64,000 bases of DNA from Pseudooceanicola spongiae (GCF_014899185.1 NZ_CP045201.1:2526501-2590500), one strand, 5' to 3'. Positions 28,161-38,314 are shown, counted from the stretch's first letter. Translations and numbers: made by a program. Notes: generated by a model from the letters alone, not told the origin.

Positions 28161-29027
28161 TTAGAACCACTGCCCGGGTTCCATCAACCCGAGATCAAGC
28201 AGCTGGCGCGAATTCCATTCAAACCTGGCCGAGTTGTACCAGAAGAACGACGTGATCTCGCGCCGAGAGCCGGGATTGCGCTTGAGCGCCTTGGCCGTGC
28301 GGAACGAACAGATACAGACCGTCAGGTTGTGGTGCCAGGGGCAGGAGTAGGTGTTGTATTCTTCGTCGTCGAAGGTGTGGTCCTCGCGCAGGCGCAGACC
28401 GCGCCGCGAGCGGAACAGCGAGACCCTGTCGATCTTGCGGCGTCCGGCGGGGATATGCTCTTCGTACCGCCAGCGCAGACCACCGTAGAAATCCAGCTGG
28501 CGATCTCTGGCGTGATCCTCTCCGTCCATCCGCGCCAGCGCGTAATACCCGGATTTGTCCAGATAGGCGTTGTCCAGCGACACGGCGTTGGGAAACTGCT
28601 CAAGATCATCGGCATAGATATCAATCACATAGGACAGCATCGCATCGCGCCGTTCTTCGGTGTGAAAGGCCAGCAGCTCGCCCACCGTGCGGCTTTCGCA
28701 GAACGGGTGAAACAGGAACTCGGCGTTGTAGCAATAATAGAGCCATGTGCCCGTTGGCACCGCGTCATTGACAGCATTCACCGCCTCGCTCAGCGCATTG
28801 TCGCGCGCCATCGAATAGCGGATCCGTGTCACCGTCTGCGCCAGATCATCGGCCAGTGTAAAATCGTCCGGTGCGAACAGCAGCACCTGCCGGAACCCCG
28901 CGTCGCGGTGATGGCGCAGGGTGGCATCCAGCTCCACCGCATCCTCGGCAAAGACCATCGCAATCGGCCCCTTGGCCAGCAACAGCTGATCGGCGCGCAA
29001 AAACCTGGCTAAACTGTCGAAATACAA
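28161..29027 (-). CDS. Glycosyltransferase family 2-like protein
   Basis: 288 residues when started at TTG 29027, which has AGGAA 7-8 nt upstream; an ATG at 29102 would add 25 residues. No membrane segment. Features: AMVFAEDAVELDATLRHH near residue 20-37, DIYADD at about 130, and a C-terminal segment WHHNLTVCICSF and SSFFWYNSARFEWNS-type aromatic-rich sequence. I recognise it as a protein often labelled GT2 in Rhodobacterales; the catalytic motifs are not unambiguous, so the enzyme activity is an inference. Divergent from miaB. Confidence 0.65.
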   Translation of the reverse strand: MYFDSLARFLRADQLLLAKGPIAMVFAEDAVELDATLRHHRDAGFRQVLLFAPDDFTLADDLAQTVTRIRYSMARDNALSEAVNAVNDAVPTGTWLYYCYNAEFLFHPFCESRTVGELLAFHTEERRDAMLSYVIDIYADDLEQFPNAVSLDNAYLDKSGYYALARMDGEDHARDRQLDFYGGLRWRYEEHIPAGRRKIDRVSLFRSRRGLRLREDHTFDDEEYNTYSCPWHHNLTVCICSFRTAKALKRNPGSRREITSFFWYNSARFEWNSRQLLDLGLMEPGQWF

Positions 29028-29159
29028 CCTGACGTTCCTGCTTTTTCGATACTGTAACGTCAGAGAACCCGGCTTTCCCCTGCATTGCAAGCACCCCCGC
29101 ATCTGGTGTAGGACACCGCCTTGTTCCCACACGTCCCTTTCCCGATAAGGCAAGCGATC

Positions 29160-30482
29160 ATGGCCGAGACCAAGAAGCTGTTCATCAAGACCTATGGCTG
29201 CCAGATGAACGTCTATGACAGCGAGCGCATGGCCGAGGCCCTGGGCGGCAACGGCTATGAACAGGTCGGCACCGCCGCTGAGGCCGACATGATCCTGCTC
29301 AACACCTGCCACATCCGCGAAAAGGCCGCCGAAAAGATCTATTCCGAACTTGGCCGCATGCGCGAACTCAAGGACGCCAAGCCTGACCTCAAGATCGGTG
29401 TCGCCGGCTGCGTCGCTCAGGCCGAGGGCGCCGAGATCATGCGCCGTCAGCCGATGGTCGATCTGGTCGTCGGCCCGCAAAGCTATCACCGCCTGCCCCA
29501 GATGGAGGCGAAGGCCGGTCACGGTGAAAAGGTCCTCGACACCGATTTCCCCGAGGAAGACAAGTTCGAGCTGCTGAAAGCCCGCCCGAAATCCAAACGT
29601 GGCCCCACCGCCTTCCTGACCGTGCAAGAGGGCTGCGACAAGTTCTGCGCCTTCTGCGTCGTCCCCTATACCCGTGGCGCCGAAGTCTCGCGTCCCGTTG
29701 ACCGCATCATTTCCGAAGCCCGCGATCTTGTGGAGCGTGGCGTGCGCGAACTGACGTTGCTGGGCCAGAACGTCAACGCCTACCACGGACTGGGCCTTGA
29801 TGGCCACGACTGGCCCCTCGCCCGCCTGATCTGGGAACTGGCCGAGATCGACGACCTGAAACGCATCCGCTTCACCACTTCGCATCCCAACGACATGAGC
29901 GATGATCTGATCGACGCCCATGGCCGCTGCGAAAAACTGATGCCCTACCTTCACTTGCCGGTGCAATCGGGCAGCGACCGCATCCTGAAACGGATGAACC
30001 GCAGCCACACCCGCGACAGCTACCTGCGCGTCATCGACCGGATCCGCACCGCCCGCCCCGACATCCTGCTGTCAGGCGACTTCATCGTCGGTTTCCCCGA
30101 AGAGACCGACGCCGATTTCCGCGACACCCTGCGCCTGATCGAAGAGGTCGGCTATGGTCAGGCCTACAGCTTCAAGTACTCCACCCGCCCCGGCACCCCG
30201 GCAGCCGAGCGTGGCCAGATCGACGACACGATCGCGACCGAGCGTCTGGTCGAAATCCAGGCCCTGATCACCCGCCAGCAGCGCGCCATTCAGGACGCGA
30301 TGATCGGCAAGGAGGTCGGCGTGCTGTTTGAAAAGGCCGGTCGCATGCCGGGTCAGATGGTCGGCAAATCCGATCACCTGCACGCAGTCCATGTCGACTC
30401 CGACACGCTGAAACCCGGTGATCTGCGCCGCGTCCGCATCATCGGGTCGAACACCAACTCGCTGTCCGGCGTGGTTCTCTAG
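29160..30482 (+). CDS. miaB: tRNA-2-methylthio-N6-dimethylallyladenosine synthase
   Basis: Radical SAM methylthiotransferase for A37 of tRNAs that read UNN codons. 440 residues: N-terminal MTTase domain with the three cluster cysteines in YGCQMN, NTCHIR and AGCVAQ, radical SAM core CDKFCAFC (CxxxCxxC) at about 157-164, and a C-terminal TRAM domain. The ATG at 29160 has AAGG upstream. It is divergent from the GT2-like gene and followed by a strong terminator. Confidence 0.97.
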   Translation: MAETKKLFIKTYGCQMNVYDSERMAEALGGNGYEQVGTAAEADMILLNTCHIREKAAEKIYSELGRMRELKDAKPDLKIGVAGCVAQAEGAEIMRRQPMVDLVVGPQSYHRLPQMEAKAGHGEKVLDTDFPEEDKFELLKARPKSKRGPTAFLTVQEGCDKFCAFCVVPYTRGAEVSRPVDRIISEARDLVERGVRELTLLGQNVNAYHGLGLDGHDWPLARLIWELAEIDDLKRIRFTTSHPNDMSDDLIDAHGRCEKLMPYLHLPVQSGSDRILKRMNRSHTRDSYLRVIDRIRTARPDILLSGDFIVGFPEETDADFRDTLRLIEEVGYGQAYSFKYSTRPGTPAAERGQIDDTIATERLVEIQALITRQQRAIQDAMIGKEVGVLFEKAGRMPGQMVGKSDHLHAVHVDSDTLKPGDLRRVRIIGSNTNSLSGVVL

Positions 30483-30489
30483 GACCCGC

Positions 30490-30534
30490 CGCGGCGTGGC
30501 CCTCCCCCCTCGGGGTGAGGCCACGCCGCGTTTA
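30490..30534 (+). terminator. Terminator of miaB
   Basis: Perfect 12-bp stem CGCGGCGTGGCC/GGCCACGCCGCG with a loop that can pair further, followed by TTT; starts 8 bp after the miaB stop. Confidence 0.8.
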
Positions 30535-30696
30535 CCGTATTCTCCTAAAATACCTTGAAAATTTGACGGACCTGCGTATTGCTGCGACGCAACATGGGGC
30601 AGCGTATCAAGCCTGCCTGCCATGGCGTCTCAGGTGATTGAGGCACGGCGTCCAGAAGGACGCCACAGCCCTCGCCGCTTCTTTCAGGACCCGAAA

Positions 30697-31029
30697 ATGA
30701 AAACCTTATTCAAAACAGCGGCATTCGTGCTGTGCCTCCTGCCATCCGTCCCGGCCTTTGCATCGACCTCAGCCTCAGAGGCCGCACCAGACCGTCCCGT
30801 CATCGTCAGCTGCTTCCGGGGACCCTGGACCGCCGTGATCTGGGATCATGCCAATCCCAAGTTCCTCCGCAGCCTGCGCGCCATCGGCTACGACGCGGAA
30901 ACCGCCGAAGTCATCGGCAATGACATTTGCCGTAATCAGTCCCTAGTCGACAATCCCGACGGAATGCGCGCTGAAATGACCCGCATCTACGAGCAATCGC
31001 AGGCCTACCTCAAACGCCGCAACGGCTGA
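30697..31029 (+). CDS. Secreted hypothetical protein
   Basis: 110 residues with a Sec signal peptide (MKTLFKTAAFVLCLLPSVPAFA, cleavage after AFA). The mature part has two Cys (SCFRGPW and NDICRNQ), which could form a disulfide, and a helical C terminus. ATG at 30697 with CAGGA upstream. Conserved in Rhodobacterales as far as I recall, but no function is known. It lies alone between two terminators. Confidence 0.75.
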   Translation: MKTLFKTAAFVLCLLPSVPAFASTSASEAAPDRPVIVSCFRGPWTAVIWDHANPKFLRSLRAIGYDAETAEVIGNDICRNQSLVDNPDGMRAEMTRIYEQSQAYLKRRNG

Positions 31030-31083
31030 GCCGCCTCCGGTCTGTCAAATCGGCAGGCCGATCCAACCCTACCGCGCCACATT

Positions 31084-31114
31084 GCCGCCGCATCCCGGAT
31101 GCGACGGCGTTTTC
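31084..31114 (+). terminator. Terminator of the secreted hypothetical gene
   Basis: GCCG-C-CGCATC / GATGCG-A-CGGC stem with loop CCG, followed by GTTTTCG, 55 bp past the stop. Confidence 0.7.
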
Positions 31115-31316
31115 GTATATCACACACCCCGCCACGCCCGCCGGACGACGCCTTCCCGTTGCGGCATTTTCAGTCTTTGCGGGCAGTCTACCGCCCAAGC
31201 GATCATTCGGGGCTTGCCGGAAGCCGCGCGCACTGCCACCTTACTCTGCAGGGGCCCTCTGACGCCCCATCCCCGCGACCGCACCCCGCTGCCCCAGCCC
31301 ATTGAAGGAGCGCTAC

Positions 31317-32342
31317 TTGGCCACAAGCCTGCTGACCCCGCAATCGGATGATGTCACCCTAGCCGAAGTGGCTGTCGAATTTCCCGACAACTTTCTTCTC
31401 ATCGAACTCTGCGGCGAATTTGATCGCAATCTGGCCCAGATTGAAAAACACCTTGGCACCCAGATCCTGCGTCGCGGCAACCACCTTGTCGCCATTGGCA
31501 GCGCCGCCAGTGCAAAGGAAACTGTAGATGTCCTGCGCGCACTCTATTCCCGCCTCGAAGCTGGCCGAGAGGTCGAAACCGGCGATATCGACCGCGAGCT
31601 GCGCATGAACAGTTCTGCGGCAGTGCCCGCCACCACCACTCCCGGTGACGGCGGCGCTCAGCTGGAAATGTTCAAGGGCGGCCGGGTCGAGATCAAGACC
31701 CGCAAGAAGATGGTAGAACCCCGGACCGAGGCGCAAAAGGCCTATGTCCAGAATCTCTTCGCCCACGAACTCGCCTTCGGCATCGGCCCCGCCGGCACCG
31801 GCAAGACCTACCTCGCCGTTGCCGTCGCCGTGTCGATGTTCATCGAGGGCCATGTGGACAAGATCATCCTGTCCCGTCCCGCGGTTGAGGCGGGCGAAAA
31901 GCTCGGCTATCTGCCCGGCGACATGAAGGACAAGATCGACCCCTACATGCAGCCGCTTTACGACGCGCTGAACGACTTCCTGCCCGGCAAGCAACTGGCC
32001 AAGCTGATGGAAGAAAAGCGCATCGAGATCGCGCCCCTCGCCTTCATGCGCGGCCGCACCCTCGCCAATGCCTTCGTGGTGCTGGACGAGGCACAGAACG
32101 CCACCACCATGCAGATGAAGATGTTCCTGACCCGTCTGGGCCAGGGCTCGCGCATGGCGATCACCGGCGACCGCTCTCAGGTCGACCTGCCGCGCGGTGT
32201 CAACTCCGGCCTGCGCGACGCCGAACGCCTGCTCAGTCATATTCCCGACATCAGCTTCAACTACTTCACTTCGAAGGATGTCGTGCGCCACCCCCTTGTG
32301 GCCAAGATCATCGAAGCCTATGAGGCCGACGAAACCACATAA
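31317..32342 (+). CDS. phoH: PhoH family protein
   Basis: 341 residues, a PhoH-type P-loop ATPase often linked to RNA metabolism. Walker A GPAGTGKTYLA at about residue 157, Walker B VVLDEAQNAT, and LTRLGQGSRMAITGD typical of the family; the N-terminal domain resembles a KH-like region. I chose the TTG at 31317, with GAAGGAG 6 nt upstream; a TTG at 31302 overlaps that box. It heads the phoH-ybeY-corC-lnt order seen across alphaproteobacteria. Confidence 0.95.
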   Translation: MATSLLTPQSDDVTLAEVAVEFPDNFLLIELCGEFDRNLAQIEKHLGTQILRRGNHLVAIGSAASAKETVDVLRALYSRLEAGREVETGDIDRELRMNSSAAVPATTTPGDGGAQLEMFKGGRVEIKTRKKMVEPRTEAQKAYVQNLFAHELAFGIGPAGTGKTYLAVAVAVSMFIEGHVDKIILSRPAVEAGEKLGYLPGDMKDKIDPYMQPLYDALNDFLPGKQLAKLMEEKRIEIAPLAFMRGRTLANAFVVLDEAQNATTMQMKMFLTRLGQGSRMAITGDRSQVDLPRGVNSGLRDAERLLSHIPDISFNYFTSKDVVRHPLVAKIIEAYEADETT

Positions 32343-32370
32343 CTTCTCCCGGCAAGGGGCGGCGCCCCGC

Positions 32371-32420
32371 TTCTTCTTGCCGATATACTCTCGGGGGTGC
32401 GGGGGCAGACAGCCCCCGCG
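32371..32420 (+). repeat. Intergenic element with TTCTTCTTGC lead and GC-rich hairpin
   Basis: TTCTTCTTGC (shared with 1551) and an ATA-TC stretch, followed by a perfect hairpin GCGGGGGC-agaca-GCCCCCGC (32399-32419). No T run, so it is not a standard terminator. It lies in the 110-bp gap between phoH and ybeY. I recall similar TTCTTCTTGC-GGGGG elements in many Rhodobacterales spacers. Confidence 0.5.
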
Positions 32421-32452
32421 AACACCGCGAGCAACCTGACTGACCGAGCAAC

Positions 32453-32971
32453 GTGAGCGAACTGACAGACACCGTGATCGAGGATGACCGCTGGCAGGAT
32501 GCCGGCCTCGCCTCTCTGGCCGAACGCGCCGCGATCGCCACGCTGACTCACTTGGGTCTCGACGCGGATGCCCATGAAATCTGCGTCATGGGCTGCGACG
32601 ATGCCCGCATCGCCGAGCTCAACACCGAATTCCGCGACAAGGCGACGCCTACAAACGTGCTGTCATGGCCGTCCGAGGATCTGGCCGCAGAAGAGGACGG
32701 CGCAGCCCCCTTCGCCCCCGACAGCGAAGACCCCATGGGCGGAGAGCTCGGCGATATCGCGATCTCCTACGACACCTGCGCCGCTGAGGCCGCCGAGTCG
32801 GATCTGGCCTTTTCGGACCATGTGACGCACCTCGTTGTGCACGGAATCCTTCATCTTCTGGGCTATGACCACGTCCGCGACGGCGATGCTGAGCTGATGG
32901 AGCGAAAAGAAATCGAAATCCTTGGCAATTTGGGCATACGTGACCCATATAATCGAGATGGCGGGCAATAG
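32453..32971 (+). CDS. ybeY: Endoribonuclease YbeY, rRNA maturation factor
   Basis: 172 residues, a zinc-dependent RNase in 16S rRNA 3'-end processing and ribosome quality control. The zinc motif H-G-x-L-H-L-x-G-Y-D-H (VHGILHLLGYDH) lies at about residues 130-141. The start is GTG at 32453. The middle contains an acidic insertion (about 76-97). It sits between phoH and corC, the usual order. Confidence 0.95.
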   Translation: MSELTDTVIEDDRWQDAGLASLAERAAIATLTHLGLDADAHEICVMGCDDARIAELNTEFRDKATPTNVLSWPSEDLAAEEDGAAPFAPDSEDPMGGELGDIAISYDTCAAEAAESDLAFSDHVTHLVVHGILHLLGYDHVRDGDAELMERKEIEILGNLGIRDPYNRDGGQ

Positions 32972-32995
32972 GCTCGCGACAACTGGAAAGGTACA

Positions 32996-34084
32996 ATGGG
33001 CGACAGCACAGACGGGTCTTCTAACGCAGCGCGACGCGCGCTTCCTCAGGACCCAGACCCCGCGCCCCCTCAGGGGGCTTCCGTGGTCACACTCGATGGC
33101 GACACCTTCCCGCTTCGGGACGGTTCAGACCGTGTCGTTTCGGCGACAGACGCGCCTGCCACCGACACCCGGGCGCAAAGCGATTTCGTGATAACCATGC
33201 CCTCCGATGCAGATGATGAGGAAGAAGACTCCTCGCTGTTCGGCAAGGGCGGTTTCCTGCGCCGTCTGTTTTCCTCTCGTACCAACGAGGACGAGGAGAG
33301 CGACGAGCCCGATCCCCTGCCCTCCCGCAGCTTTGACGGAGAGCGCCGCGTGCATCACTCCCTGCTGAATCTGCGGCGCATGCGGGTCGAGGATGTCTCG
33401 ATCCCCAAGGCCGAGATTGTCTCCGTTCCCTCGACGATCACGCAGGCAGAGCTGGTGCATGTGTTTCGCGAAAGCGGCATGACCCGTCTGCCGGTCTATC
33501 AGGGCACGCTGGACACGCCTGTCGGCATGGTCCACCTCAAGGATTTTGCGCTGCGTCACGGCTGGGATGCCAATTCACGCTTCTCGCTCAAGGCCCTGCT
33601 GCGGCCGCTGCTGTTCGTCCCACCCTCGATGCCGATCGGCGTGCTGCTGCAAAAAATGCAGTCCGACCGCCGCCACATGGCCCTCGTCATCGATGAATAC
33701 GGCGGGGTCGACGGCCTCGTCACGATAGAGGACCTGATCGAACAGGTCATCGGCGAGATCGAGGATGAGCACGATATCGAGGAAGATGCGCTCTGGACGC
33801 GTGAACCCTCGGGCAGCTACCTCGCCTTGGCCCGCGCGCCGCTGGATGAATTCGAACAGGCGATCGGCACCTCGCTGACCGACGATGACAGCGTCGACGA
33901 GGAAGAGATCGACACCCTTGGTGGTCTTGTCGTCATGCTGTCGGGCCGTGTGCCTGCGCGTGGCGAAGTGGTGGAACATCCCGCCGGCCATGAGTTTGAG
34001 GTGGTCGAAGCCGACCCTCGTCGCATCAAGCGTCTGCGGGTGCGTCTGAACACCGACCTCGCGGCCAGCGCCGCGCATATCTGA
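32996..34084 (+). CDS. Hemolysin/CorC family CBS-domain protein
   Basis: 362 residues. A long acidic N-terminal region (about 1-115, with a run of Asp/Glu) precedes two CBS domains ([21 protein letters not shown] and [33 protein letters not shown]) and a C-terminal CorC_HlyC domain. It lacks the DUF21 membrane part, as in CorC; linked in family members to Mg2+/Co2+ efflux, but the real role is unclear. AAAGG precedes the ATG. Confidence 0.9.
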   Translation: MGDSTDGSSNAARRALPQDPDPAPPQGASVVTLDGDTFPLRDGSDRVVSATDAPATDTRAQSDFVITMPSDADDEEEDSSLFGKGGFLRRLFSSRTNEDEESDEPDPLPSRSFDGERRVHHSLLNLRRMRVEDVSIPKAEIVSVPSTITQAELVHVFRESGMTRLPVYQGTLDTPVGMVHLKDFALRHGWDANSRFSLKALLRPLLFVPPSMPIGVLLQKMQSDRRHMALVIDEYGGVDGLVTIEDLIEQVIGEIEDEHDIEEDALWTREPSGSYLALARAPLDEFEQAIGTSLTDDDSVDEEEIDTLGGLVVMLSGRVPARGEVVEHPAGHEFEVVEADPRRIKRLRVRLNTDLAASAAHI

Positions 34085-34107
34085 ACGAAAGACCGGAATT
34101 GACTGAC

Positions 34108-35643
34108 ATGTCCCGACGTCTGCGTGCCTGGTGGCCTTTGCTTGCCGGGGTTCTGGCAGCGGGCGGTCAGGCTCCGGTGTCTCTCTGGCTGCTGGCGCTT
34201 GCGGGGTTTTCCCTGCTGGCGCTGGCGCATTACACCGCCTCCACACCCCGCGCCGCCGCCCTCGCGGGCTGGCGCTTTGGATGTGGGTATTTCGGCGCCG
34301 CGCTGTCCTGGATCGTCCAGCCCTTCATGGTCGACGCCGCGCGCGAAGGCTGGATGGCTCCCTTTGCGCTGATCCTGATGACGGGCGGCCTCGCGCTGTT
34401 CTGGGGCCTCGCGCTCTATGTCGCCAAACGCGCCGCCCCGACGGGCGCACTGGCGCAAGGGCTCACCTTCGCCGCGACGCTGACGCTGGCCGAGGCCCTG
34501 CGTGGCTGGATCTTCACCGGCTTCCCGTGGTCCCTCATCGGGCAGAACCTGATCCCCAGCCCGATCCTGCCGCTGGCGGCCCTGGCGGGTCCGCATGCCC
34601 TCAGCCTCGCGCTGTTGCTGCCCGCCGCCGCCTTTGGCGCGGCCCTTTGGCGCAGGCGCGCCGGCCTGCTGCCCGCCCTCAGCGGCGCAGTTCTGCTTGC
34701 AGCGTTGATCTTCCTCTCGCCCCTCGCGCGGCCTGTGGCGCAGCCTGCGGGCCCCGACGCCCCCATCGTGCGGCTGGTGCAACCCAACGCCCCACAGCGC
34801 GAGAAATGGGACCCCGAGAAATCCGCGATGTTCTTCCGTCGCCAGCTTGGCTACAGCGGCGAAGGCCCGAAACCCGCGCTGATCGTCTGGCCCGAAACCG
34901 CCGTGCCCTACCTGCTGGATCAAAACCCCGGCCTGCCCATGATGATTTCCGAAGCCGCGAACGGCGCGCCCGTCGCCTTCGGCATCAACCGCAGCGAGGA
35001 CGGACGTTATTACAACTCCCTCGCGGTCATTGGTCCGGACGGAACCGTGGCCGACCTCTACGACAAGCACCACCTCGTGCCGTTCGGCGAGTATATCCCC
35101 TTCGGTAACCTGCTGGCAAAGTTTGGTATTTCCGCCTTTGCCTCACAATCCGGCCATGGCTTTTCCGCCGGCCCCGGCCCGCATCTGGTCAGCATTCCCG
35201 GCATCGGGACGGCCCTTCCCCTGATCTGTTACGAGGCGGTCTTTCCCCGCGACATCCGCGACGCCCCCGCCCGGCCCGACGTGCTGCTGCAGGTCACCAA
35301 CGACGCCTGGTTCGGCACCTTCTCCGGTCCCTATCAGCACCTCGCGCAGGCGCGCCTGCGCAGCATCGAACAGGGCCTGCCGATGATCCGCGTCGCCAAT
35401 ACAGGCATCTCGGCCCTGATTGCGGCCGATGGCACCGTGCTGGATCGGTTGCCGCTGGGCGAAGCGGGCTATCTCGACGTCGCCCTGCCGCCGCCCTCAG
35501 CCGCCACACCCTACGCGCGCCACGGCGACCTGCCTGTGATTTTGTTGGCATTTCTCGCATTGGGCGCGGCCGGGCTTCTGGGATTCATCACTCGTTCAGC
35601 AGCGAGTCATAAACCGATTGACCATCAGCACCCGCAGTCGTAA
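34108..35643 (+). CDS. lnt: Apolipoprotein N-acyltransferase
   Basis: Third step of lipoprotein maturation in the inner membrane: N-acylates the lipobox Cys. 511 residues with about 6 N-terminal membrane helices, then a nitrilase-like domain with the catalytic Glu (VWPETAVPYLL), Lys (YDKHHLVPFGEYIPFG) and Cys (ICYEAVFP), and a C-terminal membrane segment. ATG at 34108 chosen; a TTG at 34099 is possible. It serves, among others, the small lipoproteins of this window. Confidence 0.95.
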   Translation: MSRRLRAWWPLLAGVLAAGGQAPVSLWLLALAGFSLLALAHYTASTPRAAALAGWRFGCGYFGAALSWIVQPFMVDAAREGWMAPFALILMTGGLALFWGLALYVAKRAAPTGALAQGLTFAATLTLAEALRGWIFTGFPWSLIGQNLIPSPILPLAALAGPHALSLALLLPAAAFGAALWRRRAGLLPALSGAVLLAALIFLSPLARPVAQPAGPDAPIVRLVQPNAPQREKWDPEKSAMFFRRQLGYSGEGPKPALIVWPETAVPYLLDQNPGLPMMISEAANGAPVAFGINRSEDGRYYNSLAVIGPDGTVADLYDKHHLVPFGEYIPFGNLLAKFGISAFASQSGHGFSAGPGPHLVSIPGIGTALPLICYEAVFPRDIRDAPARPDVLLQVTNDAWFGTFSGPYQHLAQARLRSIEQGLPMIRVANTGISALIAADGTVLDRLPLGEAGYLDVALPPPSAATPYARHGDLPVILLAFLALGAAGLLGFITRSAASHKPIDHQHPQS

Positions 35644-35656
35644 CCAAGTTGGACAC

Positions 35657-35706
35657 GCCGCCCCAACGGCTTCCTGACGGGGCAGGTAAGACACATCGGA
35701 GCACGT
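35657..35706 (+). promoter_or_regulatory. SAM/SAH-type riboswitch before metK
   Basis: A short aptamer: P1 arms GCCCC (35660-35664) and GGGGC (35679-35683) enclose AACGGCTTCCTGAC, and a downstream GGAGCA (35698-35703) can pair with GGCTTCC as the pseudoknot. This matches what I know of the SAM/SAH riboswitch found upstream of metK in Rhodobacterales. The 3' strand GGAG is also the metK Shine-Dalgarno (9 nt before ATG), so ligand binding should sequester the ribosome-binding site. Confidence 0.85.
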
Positions 35707-35710
35707 CCCA

Positions 35711-36892
35711 ATGACACGACAAAGCTATATTTTCACTTCCGAGAGCGTCTCGGAAGGGCATCCCGACAAGCTCTGCGACCGGATCTCAGACGCTGTTCTG
35801 GATGCGCTGATCGCGGAAGAGCCTGAGGCCCGCGTCGCCTGCGAAACCTTTGCCACCACCAACCGTGTGGTCATCGGCGGCGAAATCGGCCTCGCCGATC
35901 AGGACAAGCTGACGCAGTATATGGAGAGCATCGAGTCCATCGCCCGCGCCTGCATCAAGGACATCGGCTACGAACAGGAGAAGTTCCACCACGAGACCGT
36001 GGAGGTGACAAACCTGCTGCACGAACAATCCGCCCATATCGCGCAAGGCGTCAATGCCGCCGCTGACAAGGAAGAAGGTGCCGGCGATCAGGGCATCATG
36101 TTCGGCTACGCGACGGATGAAACCGCGCAGCTGATGCCGGCGCCGATCCACTATGCCCATGCCATCCTCAAGCGTCTGGCCGAGGTACGCAAGAATGGCA
36201 CCGAGCCCACCCTGCGCCCGGATGCCAAAAGCCAGCTGTCGCTGCGCTATGAAAACGGTGTGCCTGTCGGCGTGACGCAACTTGTCCTGTCGACCCAGCA
36301 CTCGGACGAGAACCAGTCCAGCGCCGACATCCGCGCCATCGTTGAGCCTTATATTCGTGAGGTCCTTCCCGACGGCTGGCTGACCGATGAAACTGAATGG
36401 TGGGTCAACCCGACCGGCAAATTCGTCATCGGCGGCCCCGACGGCGATGCTGGTTTGACCGGGCGCAAGATCATCGTCGACACCTACGGCGGCGCGGCTC
36501 CGCATGGTGGCGGCGCCTTCTCCGGCAAGGATCCGACCAAGGTCGACCGTTCGGCCGCCTATGCCGCGCGCTACCTCGCCAAGAACGTCGTGGCGGCCGG
36601 CATGGCGAAAAAGTGCACGATCCAGCTGTCCTATGCCATCGGCATTTCCAAACCCCTGTCGATCTACGCCGACACCTACGGCACAGGCCTGGTGGACGAG
36701 GCCGAGATCGAGGCCGCTGTCGCCAAGGTCATGGACCTCACGCCCGGCGGCATCCGCCGCCACCTGGCGCTGAACAAACCGATCTATCAGCGCACGGCCG
36801 CCTATGGCCACTTCGGCCGCGAACCCGACGCGGACGGTGGCTTTTCCTGGGAAAAGACCGATCTGGTCGAGGCCCTTAAAAAGGCCATCTGA
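35711..36892 (+). CDS. metK: S-adenosylmethionine synthetase
   Basis: ATP + L-methionine to S-adenosylmethionine. 393 residues, full length. Landmarks: [17 protein letters not shown] (about 16-32), [10 protein letters not shown] (about 118-127), and the P-loop-like [28 protein letters not shown] near 257-284. Located directly behind the SAM/SAH-type riboswitch, which would close a feedback loop on translation. A bidirectional terminator follows. Confidence 0.98.
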   Translation: MTRQSYIFTSESVSEGHPDKLCDRISDAVLDALIAEEPEARVACETFATTNRVVIGGEIGLADQDKLTQYMESIESIARACIKDIGYEQEKFHHETVEVTNLLHEQSAHIAQGVNAAADKEEGAGDQGIMFGYATDETAQLMPAPIHYAHAILKRLAEVRKNGTEPTLRPDAKSQLSLRYENGVPVGVTQLVLSTQHSDENQSSADIRAIVEPYIREVLPDGWLTDETEWWVNPTGKFVIGGPDGDAGLTGRKIIVDTYGGAAPHGGGAFSGKDPTKVDRSAAYAARYLAKNVVAAGMAKKCTIQLSYAIGISKPLSIYADTYGTGLVDEAEIEAAVAKVMDLTPGGIRRHLALNKPIYQRTAAYGHFGREPDADGGFSWEKTDLVEALKKAI

Positions 36893-36903
36893 GAGTTCTG
36901 AAC

Positions 36904-36936
36904 ACAAAAAGGCCCCGCTCTGGCGGGGCCTTTTGC
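36904..36936 (+). terminator. Bidirectional terminator between metK and doxX-like gene
   Basis: AAAAAGGCCCCGC-tctg-GCGGGGCCTTTT; perfect stem with T tract on the forward strand and A tract on the other side, so it can end both converging transcripts. Confidence 0.85.
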
Positions 36937-36957
36937 ATGTCATGGACTTGGCCTGGC

Positions 36958-37383
36958 TTATTCGGCAGGCGCAACCGAAGTGCGGTCAATCGAAACAGAC
37001 CCGGCCCCAAAAGCCGTGACCATCAGCATACCGCCAGCGATCGAGACGTTTTTCCAGAAGTTGATCAGCTGCATCTGCGCATCCATGCCCTCCATCCCGA
37101 ACGACGGCACGAGGTGAAACAGCAGGCCCGACAGAATGGCAAACCCCGCCAGAAGGAAAGCGACCAGACGTGCCTTATAGCCCAGCAGCAGCGCCAGACC
37201 ACCGCCCAGTTCGGTCAGAATGACCAGCGGCAACAGCGCGCCGGGAATACCCATGTATTCCATGTACTGTTGGGTAGCGCCGTAGCCGAACAGCTTTTGG
37301 GCACCCGAGATGACAAAGATCAGCGACAGCAGAACGCGGCCAGCGGGCGCAGCATAGACTTGGAGTTGATTGAGAGGGCTCAT
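36958..37383 (-). CDS. DoxX family membrane protein
   Basis: 141 residues with four membrane segments. AGRVLLSLIFVISGAQKLFGY at the N terminus and LGGGLALLLGYKARLVAFLLAGFA in the middle are typical of DoxX/DoxD-like proteins. Their function in bacteria is not settled (roles in oxidative stress or quinone-linked oxidation have been proposed). ATG at 37383 chosen, with AAGGA 9 nt upstream; a longer frame would add 58 unrelated residues. Confidence 0.85.
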   Translation of the reverse strand: MSPLNQLQVYAAPAGRVLLSLIFVISGAQKLFGYGATQQYMEYMGIPGALLPLVILTELGGGLALLLGYKARLVAFLLAGFAILSGLLFHLVPSFGMEGMDAQMQLINFWKNVSIAGGMLMVTAFGAGSVSIDRTSVAPAE

Positions 37384-37572
37384 GATTGGATTTCCTTGCG
37401 AAAGAAGAATGATGCCCGACGCCGGGCGATTGACTGCAAGATGGTGGATATTATCGATTTGCACCATTCCGTTATTTTCAGCACAAATAGTGCGATTTTG
37501 CACAGACACGCCAAACGCGCTCCCCCTTCGGTTTCGGTTGAACGATCGCGCGTGCAAGGCTAACAGGCTGCC

Positions 37573-38286
37573 ATGAAATCAGATCATCACCCCTCCGGTG
37601 CGCCCTGGCGCAATTTTTATGGCCGCTTCAAAGGCAAGGGACTGCGCAAGTCGCAAGAGGTCTTTCTGGATGAGGACCTTGATCAGCTCTCGCCGGGCCC
37701 CGTCGGCTGGGACGTCAACCCGGATCGCACCCCCCTCGATCTTGAGAGCCTCTTCGGCGGCAAACCCGTCTGGCTGGAAATCGGTTTCGGGGGCGGCGAA
37801 CATCTCGTGCACCAGGCCGCGTCCAATCCCGATGTGGGCCTGATCGGGGCCGAACCCTATATCAACGGCGTCGCGATGCTGCTGGGCAAGATCCGTGATG
37901 CCGGGGTGGGCAATCTTGCGGTGCACCCGGGCGACGTCCGCAACCTCTTTGACGTCCTGCCCGAAGCCTCGATTTCGCGCGCATTTCTGCTCTACCCTGA
38001 TCCCTGGCCGAAAAAGCGCCACCATCGCCGCCGCTTTGTCACCGAAGAACATATCGCGCCGCTTGCCCGCGTCCTCAAACCCGGTGCCATCTTCCGGGTT
38101 GCGACAGATATCCCCGACTATGTGCGCCAGACGTTGCAGGAAGTGCCGCGCCAGGGCTTTGAATGGCTCGCCGAAACGCCAACCGATTGGAACACCCCCT
38201 GGCCTGACTGGATTTCAACACGATACGAAGAAAAAGCGCTGCGCGAAGACCGTACGCCCCACTATCTCACGTTTCGCAAACTCTGA
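37573..38286 (+). CDS. trmB: tRNA (guanosine(46)-N7)-methyltransferase
   Basis: SAM-dependent methylation of G46 in tRNA variable loops. 237 residues: SAM-binding LEIGFGGGEHLV at about residue 63-74, and the diagnostic DPWPKKRHHRRRF at about 142-154 followed by TDIPDYVRQ. It diverges from the doxX-like gene with a 190-bp spacer that holds several TGCAC/GCAC half-sites of unknown meaning. Confidence 0.97.
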   Translation: MKSDHHPSGAPWRNFYGRFKGKGLRKSQEVFLDEDLDQLSPGPVGWDVNPDRTPLDLESLFGGKPVWLEIGFGGGEHLVHQAASNPDVGLIGAEPYINGVAMLLGKIRDAGVGNLAVHPGDVRNLFDVLPEASISRAFLLYPDPWPKKRHHRRRFVTEEHIAPLARVLKPGAIFRVATDIPDYVRQTLQEVPRQGFEWLAETPTDWNTPWPDWISTRYEEKALREDRTPHYLTFRKL

Positions 38287-38314
38287 GGTGTTTCGTCCAG
38301 CAATGCTGTCCAAA

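Noticed and set aside
29028-30008. Upstream extension of the glycosyltransferase-like frame through miaB
   Set aside because: It runs antisense to miaB; family-like sequence begins only at about 29027, where a TTG with AGGAA lies.
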